DNA of 64,000 nucleotides from Siminovitchia terrae (GTDB lineage: Bacteria; Bacillota; Bacilli; Bacillales; Bacillaceae_C), in NCBI RefSeq assembly GCF_003605405.2, contig NZ_QYTW02000010.1:81675-145674 (forward strand). Reading direction: 5' to 3'. The position numbers were made by a program, and so were the translations under genes. The notes under the pieces are model-generated. The model ran no database searches. It had not been told where the DNA came from and worked only from the letters and a program-made list of their open reading frames with translations. This document shows, piece by piece, positions 44,785-52,619 of the stretch (positions are counted from its first letter, which is position 1; each line of letters starts with the position of its first letter).

Positions 44785-45144
44785 CTATTCGCTATTCCCA
44801 TTTCCTTTGATAATTTCCCACACTTGCCTCAGTTTCCGCAAATCCTCTTCATCGGATTTAGGTAATGCCTTATGCCACCGTTCAAGTTCGGGGTCCTTAA
44901 TGATGGTTGGAAATTCATTGTCTTCTTCAGTGGCTGTAGGGTTATCGGTAATGCCGAGTAGATAATCTGTTTTCACTTCATATAATAAAGCTAGCTTTTT
45001 TAAGGTTTCGGTGTCAGGATCCCGATAGTTCCGTTCGTAGTTTGACAGGACCGCGTTGGTTATTCCAATTTTTTCAGCTACATAAATCTGCGACCAGTTT
45101 CTTCTTTCTCTTTCTTTTTTTAAGCGAGAACCCAAACTCATCAT
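44785..45144 (-). CDS. XRE-family regulator, copy 1
   Basis: 119 residues. HTH 'LGSRLKKERERRNWSQIYVAEKIGITNAVLSNYERNYRDPDTETLKKLALLYEVKTDYLLGITDNP', then a charged tail. It resembles ImmR/Xre-type repressors of mobile elements. It is about 90% identical in protein to the copy at 49417-49776. The divergent region upstream carries TTTAAAC-type repeats. Neighbour on the other side is a decayed partner XRE gene. Confidence 0.88.
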   Translation of the reverse strand: MMSLGSRLKKERERRNWSQIYVAEKIGITNAVLSNYERNYRDPDTETLKKLALLYEVKTDYLLGITDNPTATEEDNEFPTIIKDPELERWHKALPKSDEEDLRKLRQVWEIIKGNGNSE

Positions 45145-45300
45145 ACATCACCGTTTCATACATTATACAAATAGTTTACATCAAATAAACGCTATGTTAA
45201 ATATTTTAAACGATTAGTTTATTATTAACTTGACATTAAACTTTATGTATATATAATTAATATTATTAATTTAAACTTTACGTTTATTGAAAGGTGGTTA
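45145..45300. promoter_or_regulatory. Divergent operator/promoter region, copy 1
   Basis: Contains AGTTTACATCAAATAAACG, GTTAAATATTTTAAACG and AAACTTTACGTTTATT, and a rightward promoter TTGACA (45229-45234) with TATAAT about 17 bases on. The same arrangement recurs at 49780-49925, with GTTTACATCAAATAAACG unchanged, so both XRE copies probably bind it. Confidence 0.55.
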
Positions 45301-45311
45301 ATAGCATCTGA

Positions 45312-45470
45312 AAAATTAAAAAGGTAAGAAGGTCTAAAAATGTAAAATATGCCATAGGTCATTGTGCAGAGGTAAAGTTATGAAAGGATTATATAAGGTT
45401 CTTCACCATCACCGATTTGAGTTTCTCTTGATGTACCGATGTCTATTTTTTTAAAAATGAAATAAACGTA
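45312..45470 (+). pseudogene. Decayed small XRE gene (partner of copy 1)
   Basis: Sequence parallels the intact gene at 49938-50138: 'AAGGTCTAAAAATGTAAAA' matches 'AGATCTAAAAATGTAAAAC', and both end before AAATAAACGTAAAGTTAA. Stops and deletions remove the HTH. It shows that the XRE cassette was duplicated and then one half decayed. Confidence 0.6.
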
Positions 45471-45582
45471 AAGTTAAAAAAGGGAGGGGCATGGGTTGAA
45501 TAGACGATGATAAGGAATGATTTTTTTACTATAAATATTTTGAAAAAATAATAATGAATGATTTCAATAGGGGGGCAAGGGT

Positions 45583-46986
45583 ATGGGTGCTGTTCATGGT
45601 CAAAAGATTGCTGATTTGAACGCAAGAATCGATAGATTACCTACATTAGGCTTTAGTAATCTTACTTTTTTAATCATAGGGTTATCATATTTTTTCGTAT
45701 ACTTTGATATCAGTGTGATAGGTTTTACATTGCCGAAACTAACGGAAGTGTTTCAATTAACTGCAACCGAAGCTGCTTATCCAGTTACCTTGTACTTAAT
45801 TGGATATGTGATTGGGGACTACCTGTTATCATTGGTTGCAGATCGTGTCGGGCGTAGAAAAGCCCTCTTATATACCGTATTAATTGTAGCTATAGGTGGG
45901 TTTCTTTCAGCATTTGCCTGGGATTTATGGTCACTATCTATATTCCGGTTTATAACAGGAGTTGGAACAGGTGCCGAAATAGCAATAGCATCCACGATTA
46001 TTACGGAATTTTCCCCATCCAAAAGTAGAGGGAAATATCTTCAGTTGATGTATTTTTGGGGAGCTGCTGGTTTAACCGTTACGCCTTTCATTTCAATAGC
46101 GTTGATTAATCTGGAGAATGGATGGCGAATTATTTTTGGTCTGGGAGCTTTAGTTGCCATCGTTTTGATATTTATGAGAGCGCGTTTTCTTCCGGAATCG
46201 GCAAGGTGGTTAGTTATAAATGGGAAGGCGGAGGAAGCAGAGAGATTAGTAGCTGATATGGAAAGAAGAGTCAGGCTGAAAACGGGTAAGGAATTGCCGC
46301 CTGTCCCTATGGTTCCGCCGGAAAACGAAAGTAGTGGAAGCGTAACTAAAACTTTATTTTCACCTCCATATTTGAAACGAACCGTTATTACGCTGGCATT
46401 TTGGCTAGTTTGGCTCATCACCACTTATGCCTATCTGAGTTATGCACCAACGATATTAATTGAATCTGGTAATACTGCCTCTTCTGGACTTCTTTTTACT
46501 GCATTAGGTTATTTGGGTACCCCAGTTGGTGCTCTTATCGCTTTAATTTTTATAGATAAAGTAGAGAGAAAGTATTTTATGTTCTTTGTGACGGTTGTGT
46601 TTGCGGGTTCGCTGTGTCTTATGACAATTGTTTCAAGTAACTTCTTCGTTATTTTGGGTGCTTTTATGTGCTCTATGATGATTGCCGCGAATTCCGCTGG
46701 CTATGTTTATATGGCAGAGATATTCCCAACGCGTGTTAGAACAACCGGGGTGGCTATCACGGAGGGAGGCGGTCAAATAGGTGGAATCATCGCACCTTTC
46801 CTAACAGTGGCTTTATTAAACGTGATAGGCGGAATAGGCACCTTATATGTTTTGGCTGTTATTGTTTTATGTTCAGGTCTTATCATTCTCATTGGAGGGA
46901 TGAGAACCACTGGTTTAGAGCTTACAAAAATCGCGGGGGATCCTACAAGTGCATCTCAGCATACAAAAAACATAAGTGGATTGTAA
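45583..46986 (+). CDS. MFS transporter (sugar/aromatic acid symporter type)
   Basis: 467 residues, 12 membrane segments. 'DRVGRRKALLYTVLIVAIGGFLSAFAWDLWSLSIFRFITGVGTGAEIAIASTIITEF' is the MFS motif region of the NiaP/AAHS/SP-like branch, and 'FLPESARWLVINGKAEEAERLV' the PESPRWL-like motif. 'AEIFPTRVRTTGVAITEGGGQIGGIIAPF' is in the second half. Organic acid or nitrogen compound uptake is likely. RBS GGGGGGC. Confidence 0.86.
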   Translation: MGAVHGQKIADLNARIDRLPTLGFSNLTFLIIGLSYFFVYFDISVIGFTLPKLTEVFQLTATEAAYPVTLYLIGYVIGDYLLSLVADRVGRRKALLYTVLIVAIGGFLSAFAWDLWSLSIFRFITGVGTGAEIAIASTIITEFSPSKSRGKYLQLMYFWGAAGLTVTPFISIALINLENGWRIIFGLGALVAIVLIFMRARFLPESARWLVINGKAEEAERLVADMERRVRLKTGKELPPVPMVPPENESSGSVTKTLFSPPYLKRTVITLAFWLVWLITTYAYLSYAPTILIESGNTASSGLLFTALGYLGTPVGALIALIFIDKVERKYFMFFVTVVFAGSLCLMTIVSSNFFVILGAFMCSMMIAANSAGYVYMAEIFPTRVRTTGVAITEGGGQIGGIIAPFLTVALLNVIGGIGTLYVLAVIVLCSGLIILIGGMRTTGLELTKIAGDPTSASQHTKNISGL

Positions 46987-47247
46987 GAGGAAATTATTAG
47001 GTCTTTCTGTCAGGGCAGCTTATGAGAATGTTGTCATCCATAAGGCGCCTCTTTTTAGGAAAATTGAAGGCTTTAACAAGGCTCAGTTCCAAAAAGGGGC
47101 TGCCGTATTGATTTGAGGAGTCAGTTTTTTGAAAGCGTTTTATAATCTGTATCTCGGTTTCTGTTCGAATTTCTTAGTAAATAGACAAGGTAAATGGGCA
47201 TAATCTTTTCCATATCAAATACTTATATAGTTACTTGCTCAGTTCCC
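46987..47247. other. Intergenic, nothing recognised
   Basis: No open frame, hairpin with T tract or RNA motif stands out between the MFS gene and repeat copy F. Confidence 0.4.
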
Positions 47248-47430
47248 TTTAACTTCATTCACCCAGAAGTCTCCCACTTGATGAATGCATATTGGTAATC
47301 CATTCAGTGGGGGTTCAAACCCCGGCTGAATAAAGTTAAAGCCCCCGGCGGATGCTACAAATTTTCAGAGGAAATTTATCGAGCGGAGCTCGATAAAATC
47401 TGGGCGCAAATACGCCAACGCGCATTTGAT
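47248..47430 (+). repeat. 195-bp palindromic repeat, copy F
   Basis: 183 bases. About 15 bases of the first hairpin (TCTGTAAGTGGTGAG) are missing and the left arm reads ATTCACCC. The right half is intact apart from single changes (GCCAACGCGCATTTGAT). Confidence 0.9.
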
Positions 47431-47610
47431 AGCCGTAAAAAGTTGGATACATATGTCTAAAGTGCTTTGGTATACTGCTTGGCTATACAGGAATTAAAAA
47501 TCGTGAGGGGAAGGCAGGCAATTAATTTCCGTAGTGTTTGTATAGGCATGAAGATGAAAATTGGCTTTCTACCGCAAGAAAGACAAAACTATTTGAGGGA
47601 GGATGTTTCG

Positions 47611-48495
47611 TTGCAGATTTCAGGTAAATTAAGATTGCCCGAAGGAAAGCGTGTAGCAGTTAATATTGGATGTGATTTTGATGCGGCCTCTGTTTGGTTG
47701 GGAACCTATAAGCTTTTTTCTCCTGCCTATATGTCAAGGGGGGAGTTTGGAGCGGCAGTAGGTACTCCCCGATTGCTCAGATTATTTGAAAAGTACGATA
47801 TACAAACGTCTTGGTGCATCCCAGGCCATACTATCGATACATATACCGATATTTGTAAAGAGGTGGTTGCTAAAGGCCACGAGATTTGCCATCATGGATA
47901 CGCTCACGAGAATGTAACGGAATTAACTTATGATGAAGAAAAGACTGTTATGGAAAAAGGCTTAGAAGCACTACAAAGAATCGGTGTTACACCAAGAGGC
48001 TATCGTTCCCCTGCATGGGATTTTAGTGAGAATACACTCAGTATATTAGAGGAATATGGATTTAACTATGATAGCAGTTTAATGGGGAATGATTTTTACC
48101 CTTATTGGATTCGTCCAGTTAAGGTAAATGCAGATAAGGGAAATGTATACGGCCCTCCTAGTAAAATATTAGAAATACCAGTGTCATGGTATTTGGATGA
48201 TTTTCCTACACAAGAGTTTGTAGGCGATCAAGGAGAAGATGGATTAAGGTGTGTTCACGAAGTTTTTGAAAGATGGAAATCAACTTATGATTATGCATGT
48301 AAGCTAGACGGTGCTTGCTTTATCTTAACATTACACCCTCAAACAAGCGGTCGGGCACATTTTATAAAAGAATTAGAACGTTTTATTCAATATATGGAGT
48401 CTACTGGGGCATGGTTTACTACCTTGGGAAATATTTATCATTCAACTGAGAATACTCGCGACTTTATCCGTGTAGATGGATCAGCTTTTGTTTAG
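47611..48495 (+). CDS. Polysaccharide deacetylase-fold amidase/imidase
   Basis: 294 residues from TTG at 47611, set by GAGGGAGGA; earlier in-frame starts lack a site. NodB-type fold: 'VAVNIGCDFDAASVWLG' (DFD metal motif), 'HEICHHGYAHENV' (HxxxH-type pair), 'GYRSPAWDFSENTLSILEEYGFNYDSSLMGND', 'CFILTLHPQTSGR'. The pattern is that of cytoplasmic PuuE/HpPgdA-like cyclic imidases and allantoinases rather than secreted chitin deacetylases, and no signal peptide is present. Among nitrogen-compound genes, a role in opening cyclic imides or ureides is a reasonable inference. Confidence 0.78.
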   Translation: MQISGKLRLPEGKRVAVNIGCDFDAASVWLGTYKLFSPAYMSRGEFGAAVGTPRLLRLFEKYDIQTSWCIPGHTIDTYTDICKEVVAKGHEICHHGYAHENVTELTYDEEKTVMEKGLEALQRIGVTPRGYRSPAWDFSENTLSILEEYGFNYDSSLMGNDFYPYWIRPVKVNADKGNVYGPPSKILEIPVSWYLDDFPTQEFVGDQGEDGLRCVHEVFERWKSTYDYACKLDGACFILTLHPQTSGRAHFIKELERFIQYMESTGAWFTTLGNIYHSTENTRDFIRVDGSAFV

Positions 48496-48627
48496 CTATA
48501 TGAATCAACCAACATCTATTAAAATCAAATGATTTTTAATCACTTCTATACAATGTGTGATCTCATACAAATGTTAAAATAGTATAGAGTTGTTTGTCTA
48601 TCAAAGCAATGAAGTAAGGTGAGTCCA

Positions 48628-49191
48628 ATGCTGCGGCACAAAGCTTACAAGTTTCGTATTTATCCAACGAAAGAACAAGAAATCTTCATCGCTAAAACCA
48701 TCGGTTGTTCAAGATTTGTCTATAACCATTTTCTTCATCGTTGGAATACGACGTATGCTAAAACTGGAAAAGGTTTGTCCTATGAGGCTTGTTCTGCCTT
48801 ACTTCCTCAAATGAAACAGGAAGAAGCCACTTGCTGGCTGAAAGAAGTCGATAGCACGGCCCTTCAATCCTCTTTAAAAAATCTGGCGGATTCGTTTTCT
48901 CGCTTTTTCAAAAAACAGAATCATCGACCAAAATTTAAAAGTAAAAAGAATCCTGTTCAAAGCTATATAACCAAAAATGTGAATAATAGTATCGAACTGA
49001 AAGAGAAACACGTGAAACTGCCTAAACTTAAGCCTAGGTTAGCTAAACAAAGAACCGTAGGAACTACGGGGATAGCTTGGTTCATAAGAGAAACCGCTGT
49101 TGGTAAAGAAATACGCCAACAAGTATGCTCTTTTCCCAAGAATCTCGTGACTTTAGTCATGAGAGGTTCAAAGTGTTTTCGAGAGAACTGA
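48628..49191 (+). pseudogene. tnpB: Truncated IS200/IS605-family tnpB
   Basis: The N-terminal ~150 residues of TnpB are clear: 'MLRHKAYKFRIYPTKEQEIFIAKTIGCSRFVYNHFLHRW', 'LKEVDSTALQSSLKNLADSFSRFFKKQ', 'PKFKSKKNP', 'VKLPKL'. After that the frame runs into the omega-RNA/right-end sequence, so the RuvC domain (DED) and zinc finger are deleted. It cannot be a nuclease. No tnpA nearby. ATG at 48628 follows AAGGTGAG. Confidence 0.85.
49040..49171 (+). ncRNA. omega-RNA / right-end-like region of the tnpB element
   Basis: After the internal deletion the element retains sequence typical of the 3' end of IS605-type elements. It has several hairpins (CCGTAGgaaCTACGG near 49056-49070, GGCGTATT-like stems near 49110) and the terminal stem TCTCGTGACT / AGTCATGAGA (49143-49164) followed by GGTTCAA. 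The bases after 49171 would be the guide. Transcription is possible from the decayed gene, but there is no local TnpB to use it. Confidence 0.55.
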
Positions 49192-49416
49192 TGAAAGCCA
49201 AAATAGCTACGCTAGAGAATGCTCATTGAAAAGTGGTTGACGGGAAAAAATGATTAGATAAAAGTTGCCAAGTGAATGACGAAAGCGGCGGGGATGTGTG
49301 TGCAGACAGCCGTGGAACTAAAAGTTGTAACGGGGGAATCCTTTACGTTGGATTGGGGCAGGAACCCGCCTGTCCCCCGATCGTAAGGGATTTATTGTTT
49401 TCGAATTTGTCAATTC
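49192..49416. other. Intergenic, GC-rich hairpin sequence
   Basis: No gene. Bases 49335-49392 contain GGGGGAATCCTTTACG ... CGTAAGGGATT and inner GGGGCAGG/CCTGTCCCC pairs, a long imperfect hairpin between the tnpB relic and the second XRE copy. Confidence 0.3.
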
Positions 49417-49776
49417 TCATTCATTGTTTCCCTTACTTTTAATAATCTCCCACATTTGCCTCAGTTTACGCAAATCCTCTTCATCGGATTTAGGTAATTC
49501 CTTGTGCCACCGTTCAAGTTCGGGGTCCTTAATGATGGTTGGAAATGTACCATCTTTTTCATAGGCTATGGGGTTATCGGTAATGCCGAGTAAATAATCT
49601 GTTTTCACTTCATATAGTAAAGCCAGTTTTTTTAAGGTTTCAGTGTCAGGATCACGATAGTCCCGTTCGTAGTTGGATAAGACCGCGTTGGTTATTCCGA
49701 TCTTTTCGGCTACATAAATCTGCGACCAGTTTCTTCTTTCTCTTTCTTTTTTTAAACGAGCTCCTAAGCTCATCAT
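49417..49776 (-). CDS. XRE-family regulator, copy 2
   Basis: 119 residues, nearly the same as the gene at 44785-45144 (differences such as GARLKK for GSRLKK, ERDYRD for ERNYRD, NPIAYEKDGTF for NPTATEEDNEF). HTH of the Xre/ImmR type followed by a charged C-terminal helix. Divergent from an intact small XRE gene with a shared operator region, so copy 2 is the complete cassette. Confidence 0.88.
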   Translation of the reverse strand: MMSLGARLKKERERRNWSQIYVAEKIGITNAVLSNYERDYRDPDTETLKKLALLYEVKTDYLLGITDNPIAYEKDGTFPTIIKDPELERWHKELPKSDEEDLRKLRQMWEIIKSKGNNE

Positions 49777-49779
49777 ACA

Positions 49780-49925
49780 TCACCGCTTTATATTATATAT
49801 AAATAGTTTACATCAAATAAACGCTATGTTAAATATTTTAAACAAAAAGTTTATTTGTTCACTTGACTTTAAACTTTTTGTATATATAATGAAGCTATAT
49901 ATTAAACTTTTCGTTTAATTACGGT
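49780..49925. promoter_or_regulatory. Divergent operator/promoter region, copy 2
   Basis: Same layout as 45145-45300: AGTTTACATCAAATAAACG, GTTAAATATTTTAAAC, TTTAAACTTTTTG and ATTAAACTTTTCGTTTAATT. Rightward promoter TTGACT (49863-49868) and TATAAT about 17 bases later. Confidence 0.55.
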
Positions 49926-49937
49926 GGTGATCTATTC

Positions 49938-50138
49938 TTGTTACATGAGAGAGTTAGAGAGATAAGGAGATCTAAAAATGTAAAACAAGCCGTGATAGCA
50001 AATACTCTTGGTATTACTGTACAGGCATACAGTATGAAAGAAAGAGGGAGACGCCCTATAACGACAGTTGAGTTAGAATCGATTGCTGCTGTACTGGACG
50101 TACCAGTATCACTATTTTTTCGGGAGGAGGAAAAATAA
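49938..50138 (+). CDS. Small XRE-family regulator
   Basis: 66 residues, all HTH: 'VREIRRSKNVKQAVIANTLGITVQAYSMKERGRRPITTVELESIAAVLDVPVSLFFREEE'. TTG start with GGTGGTGAT upstream. Divergent from the 119-residue XRE protein: a two-repressor arrangement like that of small integrated elements, though no other phage or ICE genes are present. The other copy of this gene (45312) is broken. Confidence 0.8.
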   Translation: MLHERVREIRRSKNVKQAVIANTLGITVQAYSMKERGRRPITTVELESIAAVLDVPVSLFFREEEK

Positions 50139-50277
50139 ACGTAAAGTTAATCTTGGGATAGTAAAGTAGGTTAAGTAAATCCTTCTCTACTAAACGTAGC
50201 GATACATCCTGATTTACAATTGAGTACTAGAATAGCAGTGTTCGTTGCAGCGGATGGTGAAGCTTTAGCAATGATCG

Positions 50278-50470
50278 TTTTAATTTCTTTCAGCAGAAGT
50301 CTCCCACATCTATAAGTGGAGATGAATGCCTATTGGTATTTCATTCAGTGGGGGTTCAAACCCCGGCTGAATAAAGTCAAAGCCTCTGGCGGATGCCACA
50401 GATTTTCAGAGGAAATTTATCGAGCGGAGCTCGATAAAATCTGGGGACAAATACGCCAAGGCGCATTTGA
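50278..50470 (+). repeat. 195-bp palindromic repeat, copy G
   Basis: 193 bases. The left arm has drifted (TTTTAATTTCTTTCAGC) while the right arm (GCTGAATAAAGTCAAA) is near consensus; the right half is intact (ATCTGGGGACAAATACGCC). About 90 bases upstream of the lyase-like gene. Bases 50139-50277 show nothing else. Confidence 0.9.
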
Positions 50471-50561
50471 TTACAAGGTCTAAGTGATTCTTCTTTAATG
50501 TAATTGTTCGAACATCCATATAACCAAATGATTGTATTTTTTTTAGAAGGAGTGGAATGAA

Positions 50562-52046
50562 GTGAGAGAAAGACTTTTTTCAGAGTTGCCTGAAAAAGTC
50601 ATTCGCTATTTATTCGAACCTGCGATTGAGAACGAGGTGGAGCGTTCCTTTAAAAATATGATGGATGTGAACAAGGCCCATTTAACCATGTTGATGTCTG
50701 AAGGCATTGTGTCAGAAACAGCAGGTCACACCATTATGCAAGCATTGATTGAAATACAAGATGCTGGCGTCGAGCATTTGAAAGTTGATCATCAGTTGGA
50801 GGACTTGTATTTCACTATTGAACAGGGATTGATTGATAGAGTCGGCATAGAGGTTGCCGGACAATTGTGTATAGGCAGAAGCAGGGATGATCTGGATGCT
50901 GCGGTCATAAGGATGAATAGCCGTGACAGATTACAGAAGGTTTGTAAGCTTTTATTAAAGCTCCGTTCTATCCTAATAGAACTGGCTGACGATTATTGTG
51001 ATATAGACATAAGTGGTTATATACATATACAATCATTGGAGCCAATTACTCTAGGTCATTATTTTTCAGCGACTCTTCATGCATTGGAGCGGGATTTTAC
51101 TCGTATCCGAAAGGCACTGCAACAGTCTAATGTTTCACCTTTGGGATTAGGGGGCATGGCGGGCACAGCTTTTTCCATCAATCGAGAACAGGCTGCCAGA
51201 TTACTAGGGTTTACGGATACGATGAAAAACTCATTAGACGGGATTGCTTCACGTGATTATATTCTTGAGTCTTTATCTGCAATGAACATTTTTATGAGTC
51301 ACATCAATCGCTTAAGCTATGATTTGTATATGTTGTCGAGGAATGAGTATGGAATTGTTGAGTTCGGAGATTCCAATGCTGCCACAAGCAACACGATGTC
51401 CCAGAAAAAAAGACTTATTACTGCGGAGCATGTCAAAGCAAAATCATCTCATGTATTGGCTGCGGTTGTTTCGGCAACTTCTTGTATGAGCAATATTCCT
51501 TATGGGCATTGCCCGGATCTAGCGGGCGAAAGTACAAAGTATTTCTGGGGCGCATTAAATGAAGTTGAAGCTGCTGTAGAGTTGTTATTGGAGAACATAC
51601 AGACATTGGCATTTAAAGAACCAGAAATGTTAGAAAGGGCCTCTGACCACTTTTCCATTGTAACGGAATTGACAGATCTGCTTGTTGGAGAAGCGAGAAT
51701 TTCGATACGGCGGGCACACCAGTTGATCGGACATCTGATCAATTATATCTTTCAACATCAAATGTCATTCAAACAATTGGATGCTAAGCTGATTGAACAA
51801 TTATCCATCGAAATGTTTGGAAAGAGAATTTCTGTTCCTCAAGAGAAAATTAAAAGCGCCCTACATTCTGTTACAAAAGTAGAAGCAAAAAAAGTTCAAA
51901 GCGGACCAGTCTCCCAAGAGGTGAAAAATCAGCTAGAGAGACTTAAACATAATCTCTCACAAGACGAGAATTGGCTGAATCAACAAGTGCAGAAAAATCA
52001 TTGGAGTAAGGATAAGTTGAGGACAGATTTGCGACAGGCACCATAG
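50562..52046 (+). CDS. Argininosuccinate lyase-like protein, atypical active site
   Basis: 494 residues of the aspartase/fumarase superfamily, ASL branch: 'ALIEIQ...DLYFTIEQGLIDRVG', 'CIGRSRDDLDAAVIRMNSRDRL' (like RSRND), 'GYIHIQSLEPITLGHYFSATLHALERDFTRI' and 'SPLGLGGMAGTAFSINREQAARLLGF'. The signature loop GSSxMPxKxN is replaced at ~275-285 by 'TSNTMSQKKRL', with Asn where the catalytic Ser is expected. It is therefore unlikely to be ArgH (no argG nearby). It may be a C-N lyase for another aspartate adduct, as known for EDDS-lyase-like enzymes, or inactive. RBS AGAAGGAGTGG. Confidence 0.75.
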   Translation: MRERLFSELPEKVIRYLFEPAIENEVERSFKNMMDVNKAHLTMLMSEGIVSETAGHTIMQALIEIQDAGVEHLKVDHQLEDLYFTIEQGLIDRVGIEVAGQLCIGRSRDDLDAAVIRMNSRDRLQKVCKLLLKLRSILIELADDYCDIDISGYIHIQSLEPITLGHYFSATLHALERDFTRIRKALQQSNVSPLGLGGMAGTAFSINREQAARLLGFTDTMKNSLDGIASRDYILESLSAMNIFMSHINRLSYDLYMLSRNEYGIVEFGDSNAATSNTMSQKKRLITAEHVKAKSSHVLAAVVSATSCMSNIPYGHCPDLAGESTKYFWGALNEVEAAVELLLENIQTLAFKEPEMLERASDHFSIVTELTDLLVGEARISIRRAHQLIGHLINYIFQHQMSFKQLDAKLIEQLSIEMFGKRISVPQEKIKSALHSVTKVEAKKVQSGPVSQEVKNQLERLKHNLSQDENWLNQQVQKNHWSKDKLRTDLRQAP

Positions 52047-52138
52047 TTAGAAGGAGTATATATTGAAAGCGGATTCATTATGTCGGGTACTTCTATAGTA
52101 AAGATAGTGGAGTAGGAGGCTGGGAGATTAACCCCTGA

Positions 52139-52282
52139 ATGACATTTACTTGGCTTAAAAAAGAATATCTAATTACCATTATAGATGCAGAACGCATACT
52201 GCTGAATTTATTTGAAGCAAGGGTGTTGGAAACCAAAATGAATAAACCAGGGCTGAAGGGACATATTTATGGAAAAAAGTAA
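52139..52282 (+). CDS. Possible 47-aa ORF
   Basis: ATG at 52139 opens 47 codons (MTFTWLKKEYLITIIDAERI...). No good ribosome site and no recognised family; it ends inside the NUDIX-like relic that lies on the other strand. Doubtful. Confidence 0.15.
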   Translation: MTFTWLKKEYLITIIDAERILLNLFEARVLETKMNKPGLKGHIYGKK

Positions 52283-52560
52283 AAACGATATCCTGGAGGA
52301 GTCCAAGCTACTTTGCCGACAGGATGTGTTTCTTGGATGATGATCAGAGCCGGAGTGGTGCTGGCTGTGTCGTTCAGTCTATCCATTAAAAGGATGTTGG
52401 GCAGCTGCAAACGAAAATCTTGCGCGAGGCAAGATGAAAAGCTTCAAGACGGAAGTTGAGGCCCAATGTTTTCAGCCCCTTTATATGGCCCTCTACCAAA
52501 TCTTTGTTTGTCAGTGGTGGAAATAAATACATACCGCTTTCAAAGAGTGACACAGGCGTC
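52262..52560 (-). pseudogene. NUDIX-like gene relic, copy 1
   Basis: The minus strand gives 'LPNILLMDRLNDTAST' and 'LIIIQETHPVGKVAWTPPGY', the start of a NUDIX hydrolase (beta strand, then the lead into the PPGGH box), then stops where GGHLE should follow. Farther upstream on the same strand is 'MYLFPPLTNKDLVEGHIKGLKTLGLNFRLEAFHLAS', unassigned. A near-copy of the first part is at 60650-60830. Confidence 0.4.
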
Positions 52561-52619
52561 GGACTAAGTTTGTTTATGATATAATATTTTTAAAATTTCC
52601 GATTCTGTGGTGGTGGAAT

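Noticed and set aside
44785-50138. Complete prophage or ICE bounded by the two XRE cassettes
   Set aside because: Between them are only an MFS gene, a deacetylase-like gene, a repeat and a tnpB relic; no integrase, relaxase or structural genes are seen.
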